Shown here piece by piece: positions 13,448-21,937 of a stretch of DNA of 26,933 nucleotides (positions are counted from its first letter, which is position 1; each line of letters starts with the position of its first letter). Both the position numbers and the translations under genes were made by a program. The stretch spans positions 1-26,933 of the forward strand of contig JAMPIM010000027.1 of NCBI GenBank assembly GCA_023662705.1. The letters are read 5' to 3'. The stretch is from Candidatus Gastranaerophilales bacterium (lineage in GTDB: Bacteria; Cyanobacteriota; Vampirovibrionia; Gastranaerophilales; Gastranaerophilaceae). The notes under the pieces are model-generated. The model made no database searches. It saw only the letters and a program-made list of their open reading frames with translations, and was not told where the DNA came from.

Positions 13448-14821
13448 TTAAACACGTCCATACATATCTTCGTATCGAATAATATCTTCCTCAATAAGCA
13501 AATCACCCATCTGAGCTTCAATAATCTTAAGATTAGTTTCATAAGGGTTTTGAAGCGAGTGGATAGCTTTAACAGGAATATCCACACTATGCCCGGGACT
13601 TAAAATCAATTCCTTACCCTCAAGCACTACTTTTGCAGTACCTTCCAGCACAACCCAGTGTTCGCTTCTGTGGTTATGTGACTGCACAGAAAGTTTTTGC
13701 CCTGGATTTACCTGAATAATCTTACTCAAGAATCCGTTACCCTGCGCAAGTACTGTATAATAACCCCAAGGTCTGTAAACAGTTTTGTGCACCAAATGTG
13801 TATTATCGTTTTGCTTCTTTAATGTTTCATAAACATTTTTAACTTCCTGAGTTTTATCAGCTTTACAAGCTAAAATAGCATCTTCTGTTTCAACAAGAAC
13901 AACATCCTCTAAACCGATTGTTGCAACAAGTTTTGAAGACGAATAAACAAAAGAATTCTTAGAGCCTTCATCTAATACGTGACCTATTTTTACGTTGCCG
14001 TTTTCATCTTTTTTGCTTACATCGTAAATAGATTTCCAACTGCCCAAATCATTCCAATCACTTTTTAACTGAACAAAAGCGATTTTATCTGATTTTTCCA
14101 TAATTGCATAATCGATAGATATAGAAGGCATTTTATCAAACTCGGTAAATGGAATATCGTTTGACTTGGTAAAATCAAAGTTTTTAAGTAAGCTATAGAT
14201 TTCAGGAGCATATTTTTCAGCTTCTGCCAATAAAACAGATGCCTTAAACATAAATATACCGCTATTCCAATAGTAATTTCCATCAGCAACATAAGTTTCT
14301 GCAAGCTTGGTATCCGGTTTTTCAACAAATTTATTTACACGGTTACCTTCTGCATTAATATAACCGTAACCTATTTCAGGATAAGATGGTTTAATACCAA
14401 ATGTCACAAGATAGCCTTCTTCTGCAAGTTTTTCACCTTCTTTAACAGTTTCTGCAAAGGCTTTAACATCTTTAATTGTATGATCAGATGGAACTGCAAG
14501 AATTACCGGATCATCTTTTGATGTCTCAGCAATGAATTTTGAGCCCAAGACAATTGCAGGTGCCGTATTTTTAGAAATCGGCTCAGATAGTACGGTCGCT
14601 TGAGCTGAAAGCGATGACAGCTGATATTTTACGTTAGAAAAATTCTTCACACAGGTCATACTAACAATATTTTCAGCAGGCATACATTCTTTTAATCTTT
14701 GGAAAGTAGCTTGAAGCAAACTTTCGGTATTCTGGATATTCAAAAGCTGTTTTGGATAAAGTTCTCTTGACAAAGGCCATAAACGGCTTCCTGAACCACC
14801 TGCTAAAATAATTCCGTACAT
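13448..14821 (-). CDS. manC: Mannose-1-phosphate guanylyltransferase / mannose-6-phosphate isomerase
   Basis: This 457-residue type II enzyme makes GDP-mannose, and often also supplies mannose 1-phosphate precursors, for surface polysaccharides. The N-terminal nucleotidyltransferase domain opens with the pyrophosphorylase signature LAGGSGSRLWPLSRELYPKQ (about 6-25) and includes FVEKPD and 'YYWNSGIFMF'. The C-terminal cupin isomerase domain (from about 345) carries RPWGYY, 'NPGQKLSVQSHNHRSEHW' with the metal-binding His residues, and GHSVDIP. Length is near the 465-480 of relatives. AAAGGAG precedes the ATG. It lies 21 bases after msbA in the same direction, so the two are probably co-transcribed, linking sugar supply to lipid/LPS export. 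Confidence 0.95.
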   Translation of the reverse strand: MYGIILAGGSGSRLWPLSRELYPKQLLNIQNTESLLQATFQRLKECMPAENIVSMTCVKNFSNVKYQLSSLSAQATVLSEPISKNTAPAIVLGSKFIAETSKDDPVILAVPSDHTIKDVKAFAETVKEGEKLAEEGYLVTFGIKPSYPEIGYGYINAEGNRVNKFVEKPDTKLAETYVADGNYYWNSGIFMFKASVLLAEAEKYAPEIYSLLKNFDFTKSNDIPFTEFDKMPSISIDYAIMEKSDKIAFVQLKSDWNDLGSWKSIYDVSKKDENGNVKIGHVLDEGSKNSFVYSSSKLVATIGLEDVVLVETEDAILACKADKTQEVKNVYETLKKQNDNTHLVHKTVYRPWGYYTVLAQGNGFLSKIIQVNPGQKLSVQSHNHRSEHWVVLEGTAKVVLEGKELILSPGHSVDIPVKAIHSLQNPYETNLKIIEAQMGDLLIEEDIIRYEDMYGRV

Positions 14822-14842
14822 TTTATCTCCTTTTATTCCTGC

Positions 14843-16666
14843 CTATACCCCTGCAAACTGCATTTCATATAAATATTTATACCTGCCGTCAGGCTTGTTA
14901 ATAAGTTCTGAATGAGTACCTAATTCAACCAACTCGCCTTCATTTAGAACCGCAATTCTATCAGCGTTATGAATTGTTGAAAGTCTGTGTGCAATAACAA
15001 AAACAGTTCTGTTCTGCATCAGGTTATCAAGTGCTTTTTGAACAATTGCCTCTGATTCGTTATCAAGAGCCGATGTTGCTTCATCTAAAATAACAATCGG
15101 AGAGTTCTTAATCAACGCTCTTGCAATCGCTACACGCTGTCTTTGACCTCCTGATAATGAAGCTCCGCGTTCTCCAACAACAGTATCAATTCCTTCAGGA
15201 AGAGTGCCTAAGAACTCATCTAAGTGCGCTAATTTTACAGCATTAGCAATCTCTTCTTCCGAAGCATCAGGTCTTCCCATTAGAATATTCTCCCTAATAG
15301 TACCGGAGAACAGATAATTGTCTTGGAAAACAAATGATATTGAGTTTCTGAGACTTACTATATCATATTGTCTGATATCAATACCATTAATCATAATTGA
15401 ACCTGATTTAACATCATAGAATCTTGGTATCAAATTAACGACAGTTGATTTTCCGCCGCCTGAGTTACCCACTAAAGCAATGGTTTCATTCGGTTTAACA
15501 GACAAATTAAAATCTTTTAAAACAGGAATATCTTTTTTGTATTCAAAAGTAACGTGATTAAAATCAATTTCGCCAACATTTTTTAATTCAGCAGAATGAG
15601 GCTGATTTTTGATTTCAGGCATCAAGTCAAATAACTCAAATACACGAGCCATTGAAACAAATGTTCCCTGCAAGTTTGTTAAAGTTAAACCTAAAGTTTT
15701 GGTTGGTTTATAAAGTAACAATAATGATGTTACAAACGAAGCAAAACTTCCTGCTGTCATTTCACCTGACAAAATCAAACTGTTACCATAGTTCATTACA
15801 ATCGCAATACCGATTGAACAAATAAAATACATTATCGGAGACATCCAGCCAACACGCTTGGTTAAAGACATTGCAAGATTGAATTGTTTTTTAACCTGAC
15901 CTTCAAACTTATGGTTTTGAGAATCCTGTAAGTTATAAGCAGTAACAATTTTATTACCCGCACAAGTCTCATTAAAGTTTGTAGTCATATCACCTGCAAC
16001 AACCATTGTATCATTAGAAACTTTTTTAATTTTCTTTCTGATAAGAGTTACAGGAGTAATCGCAATTGCCATTACACCAACACCAATGATAGCAAGCTTC
16101 CAGGAGTTGAACAACAGCACTCCGACAAGAGCAACCAATTCAAATATTGATAAAATAAATGTTTTAATAGTTTCAATAAGTTTTTTTGAAGCCTGATCAG
16201 GGTCTGATAAAAATCTGCTCAAAATCAAACCTGAAGAGTTGATATCATAAAACTTTGTATCCATTGCAGTGAGTTTTTTGAATAAATCAATCTTCAAATT
16301 GTTTGACATAGTGTTTCCTGTCCACTCTGTAAGATAGTTACAAAGATACTTTAAAACACCCTGTATCAATGCAAATACAACAATAGCAAACGGAATAAAT
16401 TTAATGAAAAACGCCTGCAAGTATAAAGTATGTCCATGAAACTCAAAAATCTGAGCTTCGTTACCGTTAACAACATAATCCATATAAGGTCTGAGCGAAA
16501 AAGCAACAACTCCATCAAGCAAGCCCAATGGAATAGCCAGCAAAATAAGTATTATTGAACGTCCCAAGACGGTCTTTATATAAGGATACATTTTATTCAG
16601 CAAATAACCGTATCTGAATGCATCTTTTGTATTAGTATTCTTTAACTTTAATAACGAATCTTCCAT
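14843..16666 (-). CDS. msbA: MsbA-type lipid A / lipid-linked exporter (ABC transporter, TM-NBD fusion)
   Basis: This 607-residue half-transporter is expected to work as a homodimer in the inner membrane. The N-terminal part has about six transmembrane helices ('IILILLAIPLGLLDGVVAFS', 'FIPFAIVVFALIQGVL' and on). The nucleotide-binding domain starts near residue 360: Walker A GNSGGGKST, Q-loop FQDNYLF, signature LSGGQRQR, Walker B IVILDEATSALD and switch AHRLSTI. The 'ERGASLSGGQRQRVAIARAL' block is typical of MsbA and lipid or peptide exporters. An upstream in-frame ATG at 16681 has no ribosome-binding site; GGAGAGGAG lies just before the ATG at 16666. Beside manC, and with kdsD and GT9 in the window, LPS-core flipping is the likely job; a multidrug exporter cannot be excluded. 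Confidence 0.8.
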   Translation of the reverse strand: MEDSLLKLKNTNTKDAFRYGYLLNKMYPYIKTVLGRSIILILLAIPLGLLDGVVAFSLRPYMDYVVNGNEAQIFEFHGHTLYLQAFFIKFIPFAIVVFALIQGVLKYLCNYLTEWTGNTMSNNLKIDLFKKLTAMDTKFYDINSSGLILSRFLSDPDQASKKLIETIKTFILSIFELVALVGVLLFNSWKLAIIGVGVMAIAITPVTLIRKKIKKVSNDTMVVAGDMTTNFNETCAGNKIVTAYNLQDSQNHKFEGQVKKQFNLAMSLTKRVGWMSPIMYFICSIGIAIVMNYGNSLILSGEMTAGSFASFVTSLLLLYKPTKTLGLTLTNLQGTFVSMARVFELFDLMPEIKNQPHSAELKNVGEIDFNHVTFEYKKDIPVLKDFNLSVKPNETIALVGNSGGGKSTVVNLIPRFYDVKSGSIMINGIDIRQYDIVSLRNSISFVFQDNYLFSGTIRENILMGRPDASEEEIANAVKLAHLDEFLGTLPEGIDTVVGERGASLSGGQRQRVAIARALIKNSPIVILDEATSALDNESEAIVQKALDNLMQNRTVFVIAHRLSTIHNADRIAVLNEGELVELGTHSELINKPDGRYKYLYEMQFAGV

Positions 16667-16696
16667 TAAACTCCTCTCCATTCGACTTTTAAGAAC

Positions 16697-16705
16697 ATTT
16701 TATCA
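16697..16705 (-). promoter_or_regulatory. Extended -10 element upstream of msbA-manC
   Basis: On the minus strand TGATAAAAT (TGn plus -10 TAAAAT) lies about 30 bases before the ATG at 16666. No good -35 box is seen. Confidence 0.45.
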
Positions 16706-16758
16706 TAAACAAAATTAAATTACCTTTACTTTTTGTTTATTTTGCAAGATAATTTTCC

Positions 16759-16764
16759 TATAAT
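16759..16764 (+). promoter_or_regulatory. Candidate -10 box of gltX
   Basis: TATAAT occurs 16 bases before the ATG. If used, transcription would begin near 16771, inside or beyond the GAAAGGG ribosome-binding site (16766-16772), giving a leader of about 10 bases. No clear -35 box is present, so a promoter further upstream is also possible. Confidence 0.4.
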
Positions 16765-16780
16765 AGAAAGGGATTACACT

Positions 16781-18244
16781 ATGACAGAAGTTAGAGTAAG
16801 AATAGCTCCTTCTCCGAGCGGAAACCTCCACGTCGGAACTGCAAGGACAGCTTTATTCAATTATTTGTTCGCAAAGAAAAATAACGGTAAATTTATTTTA
16901 AGAATCGAAGATACAGATGCTGATAGAACATCTCAAGAATACGTTGATAATATTTTTGATTCACTAAAAGCTTTAGGACTTAACTGGGACGAAGGTCCTG
17001 ACGTAGGCGGCGAATACGGTCCTTACACTCAATCAGAAAGATTCGATATCTATCCTAAATATATTCAGGAACTTCTTGATAAAGGATTTGCATACGAATG
17101 TTTCTGCACACCGGAAGAATTGGAAGCAGAAAAAGAAGAAGCAACAGCTAACAAAAAAGCTTACGTTTATTCAAGAAAATGCGAAAACTTAACAGAAGAA
17201 GAAAAAGCAAAATTAAGAGCAGAAGGCAGAAAACCTGCTATCAGATTTAATGTTGCGAAAGCTCAAAAAGCGTTCCACGAAACTTCAATTCTTGAATTTG
17301 AAGACCTTGTAAAAGGCAAGCTTCACGTTGATACAAATCTTATCGGCGACTTTGTAATTATGAAGTCTAACGGAGCTCCAACTTACAACTACGCAGTTGT
17401 TATCGATGATGCTCTTATGAAAATATCACACGTAATCAGAGGTGAAGACCATATCTCTAACACCTATAAACAAATCTTAATCTTCGAAGCATTAGGTTTT
17501 GAAGTTCCAAGATTCGGACACCTGGGTATGATTCTTGCTCCTGATAGAAGCAAATTGTCTAAACGTCACGGCGCAACAGCTGTTTCTGATTTCGTTGAAC
17601 AAGGTTACTTAACAGAAGCATTGTTGAACTTTGTTGCTTTATTAGGATGGGCTCCATCAGACGGCGTAGAAATCAAACCTGTAGATAAAATCGCAGAAGA
17701 TTTCAGAATCGGCGAAATCTCATCTTCAAACTCAATCTTTGAATATGACAAACTAAAATGGATGAACAGCCATTACATCAAAGCACTTCCAATGGAAGAA
17801 TTAAAAGAAAAGCTCAAAAAATATTTAACAAAATATGATTTGACAGAACTAACAGAAGAACAGTTCACAAGAATGATTGAAATTACTTATGAACCGTTAA
17901 CACTGCTTTCTGATATTACAGATGCTGTTACTTATTTCTTCGGCGGAGATAATGTTGAATTAGACGAAAAAGCTAAAGAAAACATTGAAACAGAACTTTC
18001 TCAAGAAGTTCTAAAAGCGTTCGTTGAACAAGCAGCTAACTGGGAATGGACTGAAGAAAATCTTCACGAAAAACTTGAACAGTTCAGAGCCGATTTTAAA
18101 GAAAAAGGATACAAACCTAAATTTACAATGTGGGCAATAAGAGCTGCCGTAACAGGAAGACTTTGCGGAGCTGATATGACAGCTACACTTGCAATTTTAG
18201 GAAAAGAACATTCCTTGAACAGAGCAAAGAAAGCTATCAAATAA
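16781..18244 (+). CDS. gltX: Glutamyl-tRNA synthetase
   Basis: This class I synthetase charges tRNA-Glu (and tRNA-Gln in organisms using the amidotransferase route). Its 487 residues are the usual length. It carries the HIGH-type motif in RIAPSPSGNLHVGTARTALF (about 7-26), 'FILRIEDTDADR', 'YTQSERFDIY', 'VIRGEDHISNT', and the KMSKS-type loop DRSKLSKRHGA. A C-terminal helical anticodon-binding domain contains 'KPKFTMWAIRAAVTG'. The frame is open from 16733, but GAAAGGG six to eight bases before the ATG at 16781, and family N-termini, place the start there. A tRNA-Glu gene lies 3.5 kb away in the window, not linked. The gene ends inside a strong shared terminator. Confidence 0.97.
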   Translation: MTEVRVRIAPSPSGNLHVGTARTALFNYLFAKKNNGKFILRIEDTDADRTSQEYVDNIFDSLKALGLNWDEGPDVGGEYGPYTQSERFDIYPKYIQELLDKGFAYECFCTPEELEAEKEEATANKKAYVYSRKCENLTEEEKAKLRAEGRKPAIRFNVAKAQKAFHETSILEFEDLVKGKLHVDTNLIGDFVIMKSNGAPTYNYAVVIDDALMKISHVIRGEDHISNTYKQILIFEALGFEVPRFGHLGMILAPDRSKLSKRHGATAVSDFVEQGYLTEALLNFVALLGWAPSDGVEIKPVDKIAEDFRIGEISSSNSIFEYDKLKWMNSHYIKALPMEELKEKLKKYLTKYDLTELTEEQFTRMIEITYEPLTLLSDITDAVTYFFGGDNVELDEKAKENIETELSQEVLKAFVEQAANWEWTEENLHEKLEQFRADFKEKGYKPKFTMWAIRAAVTGRLCGADMTATLAILGKEHSLNRAKKAIK

Positions 18245-18280
18245 CTAAAAAAGCGGGATTAAAATCCCGCTTTTTTAGTT
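18243..18280. terminator. Bidirectional terminator overlapping both stop codons
   Basis: A 17-bp perfect stem AACTAAAAAAGCGGGAT / ATCCCGCTTTTTTAGTT with a TAAA loop. It contains the last bases of the gltX stop codon and the stop codon of the convergent gene, so both coding regions run into the hairpin. Confidence 0.9.
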
Positions 18281-18547
18281 TTTCTTATTAGCTGCACTGC
18301 CATGTTTTCTTGGCTTGCGAGGTGCTTTATCTTTTCTATCATAAATATAAACTTTGTTACTATTATTATAACTTGCATTTAATGCATCCTGATAAGCTTG
18401 TGATGAACCGTTAAGAGTTGCAGATGTCGGGAATAAATTAACATTTCCGCCAAAATTATTTGATGGACCTGCACTATTGTAATTGTAAGCATTCGCACTA
18501 AGAGTAAAAATCATTAGCGCAGATAGGGTAAAAATAAACTTTTTCAT
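18275..18547 (-). CDS. Small secreted basic protein, unknown
   Basis: This 90-residue protein is not recognised. It has a signal peptide (MKKFIFTLSALMIFTLSANA, cleavage before YNYN). The mature 70 residues are rich in Asn, Ser and Tyr, with 'NFGGNVNLFPTSATLNGSSQ'. The tail is strongly basic (RKDKAPRKPRKHG) and ends in KK, which could bind anionic polymers such as LPS or nucleic acid. AAGGAGG lies seven bases before the ATG, an excellent ribosome-binding site that suggests good expression. It has a 50-base gap from the gene upstream on the same strand. Confidence 0.75.
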   Translation of the reverse strand: MKKFIFTLSALMIFTLSANAYNYNSAGPSNNFGGNVNLFPTSATLNGSSQAYQDALNASYNNSNKVYIYDRKDKAPRKPRKHGSAANKKN

Positions 18548-18597
18548 TAGAGAGCCTCCTTATATCATTATAACGATTAGAATTCAAATTTGTTCAT

Positions 18598-19875
18598 TTA
18601 TTCTATTATACCATCTTTAATTAGTTGCTGCCTAATCATTTTCTTAGTCTGAAATTCTTCGTCATCGCCAGACGTAAACCTCTTCAAAAGCATTACACCC
18701 GGAGTTACCACACCGAGAGCAAACATACAAGTGCCCAAGCCTGTTAAGATTGATTTTCTCTTTAACTTTTTAACACTTGCAAAGAATTTATCGGAAGTCT
18801 CTCCCTCTGCAACCGCTTTTTTGTATTGTGAATACAACTCTTCAACTTTCTTATTCATACCCTCAATCTCTTCAAGGTCGATATATTGTCTTGTATCTAT
18901 TTTATCAGTTTTATTATAAAGCTTAATAAGACCTGATTCTTTTGCGGTTTTAACAATCATATTATCAGGATTTTTATGTAAAAACTCATATAAATCAGCT
19001 TTTGATGTATTTGCGGCTTTGAATTCTTCCAGTGCTTTTTCAATAGAACCATCATCAAAAGCTTTTTTCAAATTACCTTCTTCCAACACTTTTGCATCTA
19101 ATCCAATTGTTTTATTATGTTTTTTCTTTGCATAATTTTCCAGTGCCTGCTGTATCTTATCACCGGCATAGTACATAAAACAGAGCGTAAAACCTTCTTT
19201 TATGCCATATCCTATAAATTCTTGAGGGCTTCTGGAATCCTTGAGTCTTTCTCCGGTAATAGCACCATCTAAAATCCACATATTTTTAACAGGAGAGAAT
19301 GCAAATGTTTCTACAACATTACCCAAACCTTTGAATGAAACATTTTCTCCACCCTTTTTCGCGCCTTCTTTTTTCTGTTTTTTAGAAGCTTCATATTCTG
19401 CAATAAGATTTTTTCTAATCTTATTTTCCGTATAATTCTGTTTAAATTTTGTAAGTCCAATATAACTGCCAATCGTCATAGCAGTTGATACAATAAATTT
19501 AGCGGTAGTAGCATTTTTAAATAATTTCTGATTCTTAGAAATCTTCTCAATAGCTGATTTTACTTTTTCATCAGGAGCATATTGCTGAATTTTTTCAAAA
19601 ACATCTTTATCTTTAAGATTTCTTGCATCGAATTTGGAATCAAATTTCATCCACTTAAAAACGGTTTTGTCAAAAAGCCACTTAAACGCAGGAATACCCA
19701 TCAACCAGATAACTTCTGTACCAGTCTCATCAATAAATCTATCCTGCCCTTCCTCTTTTCCTGTAACAAAAGAACCTGCTGTCATCCCGCCCGTAGCCGA
19801 AAAATCCTTGATTGCCAACGGCACCAAAGAATTTGAATTACCTAATGTTGAAAATATTTTAGCTGCATTAACCAT
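18598..19875 (-). CDS. FKG-motif membrane protein, unknown
   Basis: This 425-residue protein has no family I can name with certainty. It has an internal VSFKGLG motif (about 179-185) at the boundary between a Lys-rich linker (KKQKKEGAKKGG) and a second domain. Hydrophobic segments lie at about 126-142 (FIVSTAMTIGSYIGL) and 374-396 (ILTGLGTCMFALGVVTPGVM). A block 'SPVKNMWILDGAITGERLKD' then 'SRSPQEFIGYGIKEGFTLC' sits in the middle. From memory, similar blocks occur in unannotated proteins of gut Gastranaerophilales. The C-terminus is charged. Codon use matches the neighbours. The ribosome-binding site is weak (GAAGG 11 bases before the ATG). A sibling type with an N-terminal FKAG motif lies at 23038. 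Confidence 0.75.
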   Translation of the reverse strand: MVNAAKIFSTLGNSNSLVPLAIKDFSATGGMTAGSFVTGKEEGQDRFIDETGTEVIWLMGIPAFKWLFDKTVFKWMKFDSKFDARNLKDKDVFEKIQQYAPDEKVKSAIEKISKNQKLFKNATTAKFIVSTAMTIGSYIGLTKFKQNYTENKIRKNLIAEYEASKKQKKEGAKKGGENVSFKGLGNVVETFAFSPVKNMWILDGAITGERLKDSRSPQEFIGYGIKEGFTLCFMYYAGDKIQQALENYAKKKHNKTIGLDAKVLEEGNLKKAFDDGSIEKALEEFKAANTSKADLYEFLHKNPDNMIVKTAKESGLIKLYNKTDKIDTRQYIDLEEIEGMNKKVEELYSQYKKAVAEGETSDKFFASVKKLKRKSILTGLGTCMFALGVVTPGVMLLKRFTSGDDEEFQTKKMIRQQLIKDGIIE

Positions 19876-19952
19876 CTATACTACGACCTTCTTATATTAT
19901 ATAAGTTCATAAATTTTTAAAATTGCCCGATTGTTAAAATTTTTTTACAATA

Positions 19953-19982
19953 AAATGGGCTTCACTATAGTGAAGCCCATTT
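19953..19982 (-). terminator. Terminator after the omega-like gene
   Basis: A perfect stem AAATGGGCTTCAC / GTGAAGCCCATTT with a TATA loop. On the minus strand it is followed by TTATTG, a short T tract. The remaining 19876-19952 stretch holds only the AT-rich upstream region of the 19875 gene. Confidence 0.8.
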
Positions 19983-20003
19983 ATCAGTATAAAACTTTTA
20001 TCC

Positions 20004-20246
20004 TTAACCGACCAGCTCAGTATTATCTGATTCGGAAGCTTTCACCATAATAGCGTGTTCAACAGGATTTTCTTTCTTATAAGAATTTTCTGCAACAACT
20101 TCTTCAAAACCAAACTCGTCTCGGGCTTTTTTCATCTGAGTTTCGTCAACTAACTTTTTTGCAAGCTCAGCAATTTCATACACTAACTTGTATCTGTTAT
20201 CTGTATTTTCGTTTAAATCCCAAGCTACTTTAATTATCTGATCCAT
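20004..20246 (-). CDS. rpoZ: RNA polymerase omega subunit-like protein
   Basis: This 80-residue protein matches the omega pattern: a short N-terminal segment, the conserved NRYKLVYEIAELAKKLV helix (about 17-33), then ENPVEHAIMVKASE (about 58-71), which corresponds to the 'kPv..Ai.eia.gki' element. Omega stabilises the beta-prime subunit and helps polymerase assembly. Length fits. A longer open frame begins at 20300, but AGAGG six bases before the ATG at 20246 fixes the start. It has its own promoter with an 18-bp palindrome over the -10 box and the expected transcription start. It is monocistronic, with a terminator. The linker between the two elements is unlike typical omega, so a diverged relative is possible. 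Confidence 0.7.
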   Translation of the reverse strand: MDQIIKVAWDLNENTDNRYKLVYEIAELAKKLVDETQMKKARDEFGFEEVVAENSYKKENPVEHAIMVKASESDNTELVG

Positions 20247-20271
20247 TTTTATCCTCTTGATTAAGATATTA

Positions 20272-20289
20272 ACAATTATTAATAATTGT
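20272..20289. promoter_or_regulatory. Perfect 18-bp palindrome over the rpoZ start site (operator candidate)
   Basis: ACAATTATTAATAATTGT reads the same on both strands. It overlaps the -10 box (20290-20285) and the predicted transcription start of rpoZ, where a repressor dimer would block initiation. AT-rich palindromes do occur by chance in such DNA, but 18 perfect bases in this position is notable. Confidence 0.5.
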
Positions 20290-20313
20290 ATAACACACAA
20301 TTTTATTTGTCTA
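20285..20313 (-). promoter_or_regulatory. Promoter of the omega-like gene
   Basis: On the minus strand, TAGACA (20313-20308), a 17-bp spacer and TACAAT (20290-20285) each match five of six consensus bases. Confidence 0.65.
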
Positions 20314-20406
20314 GAGGTAATGTCGTAACAAAACTTTACAAGAAGAGCAATTATTTAAATATTGAATACTTTATATATGCATAGCAGTTTGAATAAGGAG
20401 AAGAAC

Positions 20407-20931
20407 ATGACAAATATTAATACCAGCAGAGGAAATTATGATATTAAAAATCTGCAAAATTTTAGAATAAACACGGTACAAAAAGAGTGGGATTATTTAG
20501 GACAAAAATATTATGATAAAACCACTACAAGAGCTGTCGATGCTAATGGACGCAGCGATTATAAAGAATTTCCAATGCCATCCGAAATTGATGGTGTAAT
20601 GCGTAGACTTATGGCAATTGACAACAACAAAGAAGATTTTTCATACGAAGATTTGAAAGGTGCAAAAGCCGCTCTCGACAAAATGAACGTTGACGTAAAA
20701 GAATACGATTTATCCAAAGGCGTATTTACCTTTGTTATCAAAGGTGGAGATGGCGGATACAACGAAGGAAAAACGTATTCTGTTACCCTTGATGTAGAAA
20801 CTCCGGAAGAAATTGCTGCAAGAGAAGCAAAAAAACAAGAACCTCCAAAGGCACAAAAACAGGATGAACCAAATTGGTTTATCAAAGGAGTTGCTTATCT
20901 CTTAGATGCATTGGGCTGTCCTGGATGGTAG
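20407..20931 (+). CDS. Unknown 174-residue protein, possible degenerate EF-hand
   Basis: I do not recognise this protein. It is hydrophilic with no signal peptide. The middle has 'MRRLMAIDNNKEDFSYEDLK' followed by 'GAKAALDKM', a helix-loop-helix reminiscent of an EF-hand. The loop lacks the final Glu, so calcium binding is doubtful. A beta-rich part ('GVFTFVIKGGDGGYNEGKTY') follows, then a Pro/Lys linker (EPPKAQKQDEP) and a hydrophobic C-terminus (NWFIKGVAYLLDALGCPGW). The C-terminal 19 residues could insert in or lie on a membrane. AAGGAG precedes the ATG at 20407; an earlier in-frame ATG at 20362 lacks such a site. Its stop abuts the stop codon of the convergent map gene with no base between and no terminator. 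Confidence 0.7.
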   Translation: MTNINTSRGNYDIKNLQNFRINTVQKEWDYLGQKYYDKTTTRAVDANGRSDYKEFPMPSEIDGVMRRLMAIDNNKEDFSYEDLKGAKAALDKMNVDVKEYDLSKGVFTFVIKGGDGGYNEGKTYSVTLDVETPEEIAAREAKKQEPPKAQKQDEPNWFIKGVAYLLDALGCPGW

Positions 20932-21684
20932 TTATTCCATCAGAGTAGTCATAAGTATCGGATCACCATCTGTAGCAAGAACCGTATGTTCAAAGTGCGC
21001 AGATGGTCTTCTGTCTTTTGTGATAACTCCCCATTGGTCATCTTCAACAAAAACTTCATCACAGCCAAGATTTAACATTGGCTCAATTGCAATTACCATG
21101 CCTGATTTAATCAAAGTATTATCGCCAACTCTGTAATTAAACAGGAACGGGTCTTCATGCATTGCATGACCAACACCATGTCCGCCATATTGACGCACAA
21201 TACCCATTTTATAACTCTTCGCAACATCTTCTATTGCACCTGAAATATCATCAAGCACATTACCGGCTCTCATTTTTTCAATACCTGCAAAAAGAGATTC
21301 TTCTGTTGCTTTCATAAGCAATTTCTTTTCTTCAGAGATTTCACCAACAGCATAAGACCAGGCACTATCACCTACCATACCACCGTAAGTTGCTCCAACA
21401 TCAATTGCAATAATATCACCTTCTTTTAAAATCTCATCTTCAGAAGGAATACCGTGTACAACTTTTTCGTTAATTGAAGTACAAATACATGCCGGAAAAC
21501 CACTATAACCAAGAAATGTAGGAATAGCTTTATTTTCTTTAATAACCTGCATTGCGATATTATCAAGCTCTTTTGTAGAAATTCCCGGTTCAACAACTTC
21601 TTTCATTTTTTTATGAACAAGGGCTACAATATGTCCTGCATGTCGCATTCTTTTTATTTCATCACGTGATTTTCTGTTAATCAT
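20932..21684 (-). CDS. map: Methionine aminopeptidase, type I
   Basis: This enzyme removes the initiator Met from nascent proteins in the cytosol. The 250-residue product shows the pita-bread fold motifs and five metal ligands: GDIIAIDVGATYGGMVGDSAW (two Asp), the His in GHGVGHAMHEDPF, the Glu in MVIAIEPMLN and the final Glu near HFEHTVLATDGDP. The type I 'CICTSINEKVVHGIP' segment is present with no N-terminal extension. The frame stays open to 21735, but GAGGT just upstream of the ATG at 21684, and the family N-terminus 'RKSRDEIKRMRHAGHIVA', place the start there. Map is often beside ribosomal-protein genes; here it stands alone and its stop abuts the convergent gene's stop. Confidence 0.96.
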   Translation of the reverse strand: MINRKSRDEIKRMRHAGHIVALVHKKMKEVVEPGISTKELDNIAMQVIKENKAIPTFLGYSGFPACICTSINEKVVHGIPSEDEILKEGDIIAIDVGATYGGMVGDSAWSYAVGEISEEKKLLMKATEESLFAGIEKMRAGNVLDDISGAIEDVAKSYKMGIVRQYGGHGVGHAMHEDPFLFNYRVGDNTLIKSGMVIAIEPMLNLGCDEVFVEDDQWGVITKDRRPSAHFEHTVLATDGDPILMTTLME

Positions 21685-21762
21685 TTTTACCTCAATTCTT
21701 GTTTTTATTTTAGACTTAATACATCCTATTTTCAAGTTTTAAAAAAATTTTTATTTACCCCC

Positions 21763-21793
21763 TTGACATCAAATTTTGATTTGATAATATAAT
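21763..21793 (+). promoter_or_regulatory. Promoter of tRNA-Glu
   Basis: A perfect TTGACA (21763-21768) is followed by overlapping -10 candidates: TAATAT (21785-21790, spacer 16) or TATAAT (21788-21793, spacer 19). The spacer contains the inverted repeat ATCAAA-T-TTTGAT. Either gives a start shortly before the tRNA at 21805. Confidence 0.7.
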
Positions 21794-21804
21794 ACTTGTG
21801 ACTA

Positions 21805-21880
21805 GCCCCCATCGTCTAGAGGCCTAGGACAACACCCTTTCACGGTGTAGACAGCGATTCGAATTCGCTTGGGGGTACCA
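21805..21880 (+). tRNA. tRNA-Glu (anticodon UUC)
   Basis: A complete 76-base tRNA including an encoded CCA end. The acceptor is GCCCCCA / TGGGGGT with discriminator A. The D arm contains CTAGAGGCCTAG. The anticodon stem ACACC/GGTGT holds the loop CTTTCAC, with anticodon TTC at 21839-21841. The T arm is GCGAT-TCGAATT-CGC type. Unlike tRNA-Leu in this window, its CCA is in the gene. Confidence 0.97.
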
Positions 21881-21888
21881 TTTAAAAT

Positions 21889-21910
21889 AAGAGCCGAAAA
21901 GGCTCTTTTT
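21889..21910 (+). terminator. Terminator after tRNA-Glu
   Basis: A stem AAGAGCC / GGCTCTT with a GAAAA loop is followed by T-rich sequence. Only 27 bases separate it from the GT9 start codon, leaving no room for another promoter. Confidence 0.85.
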
Positions 21911-21937
21911 TAGTTTTTAGTCACATCGGAGATTTGC

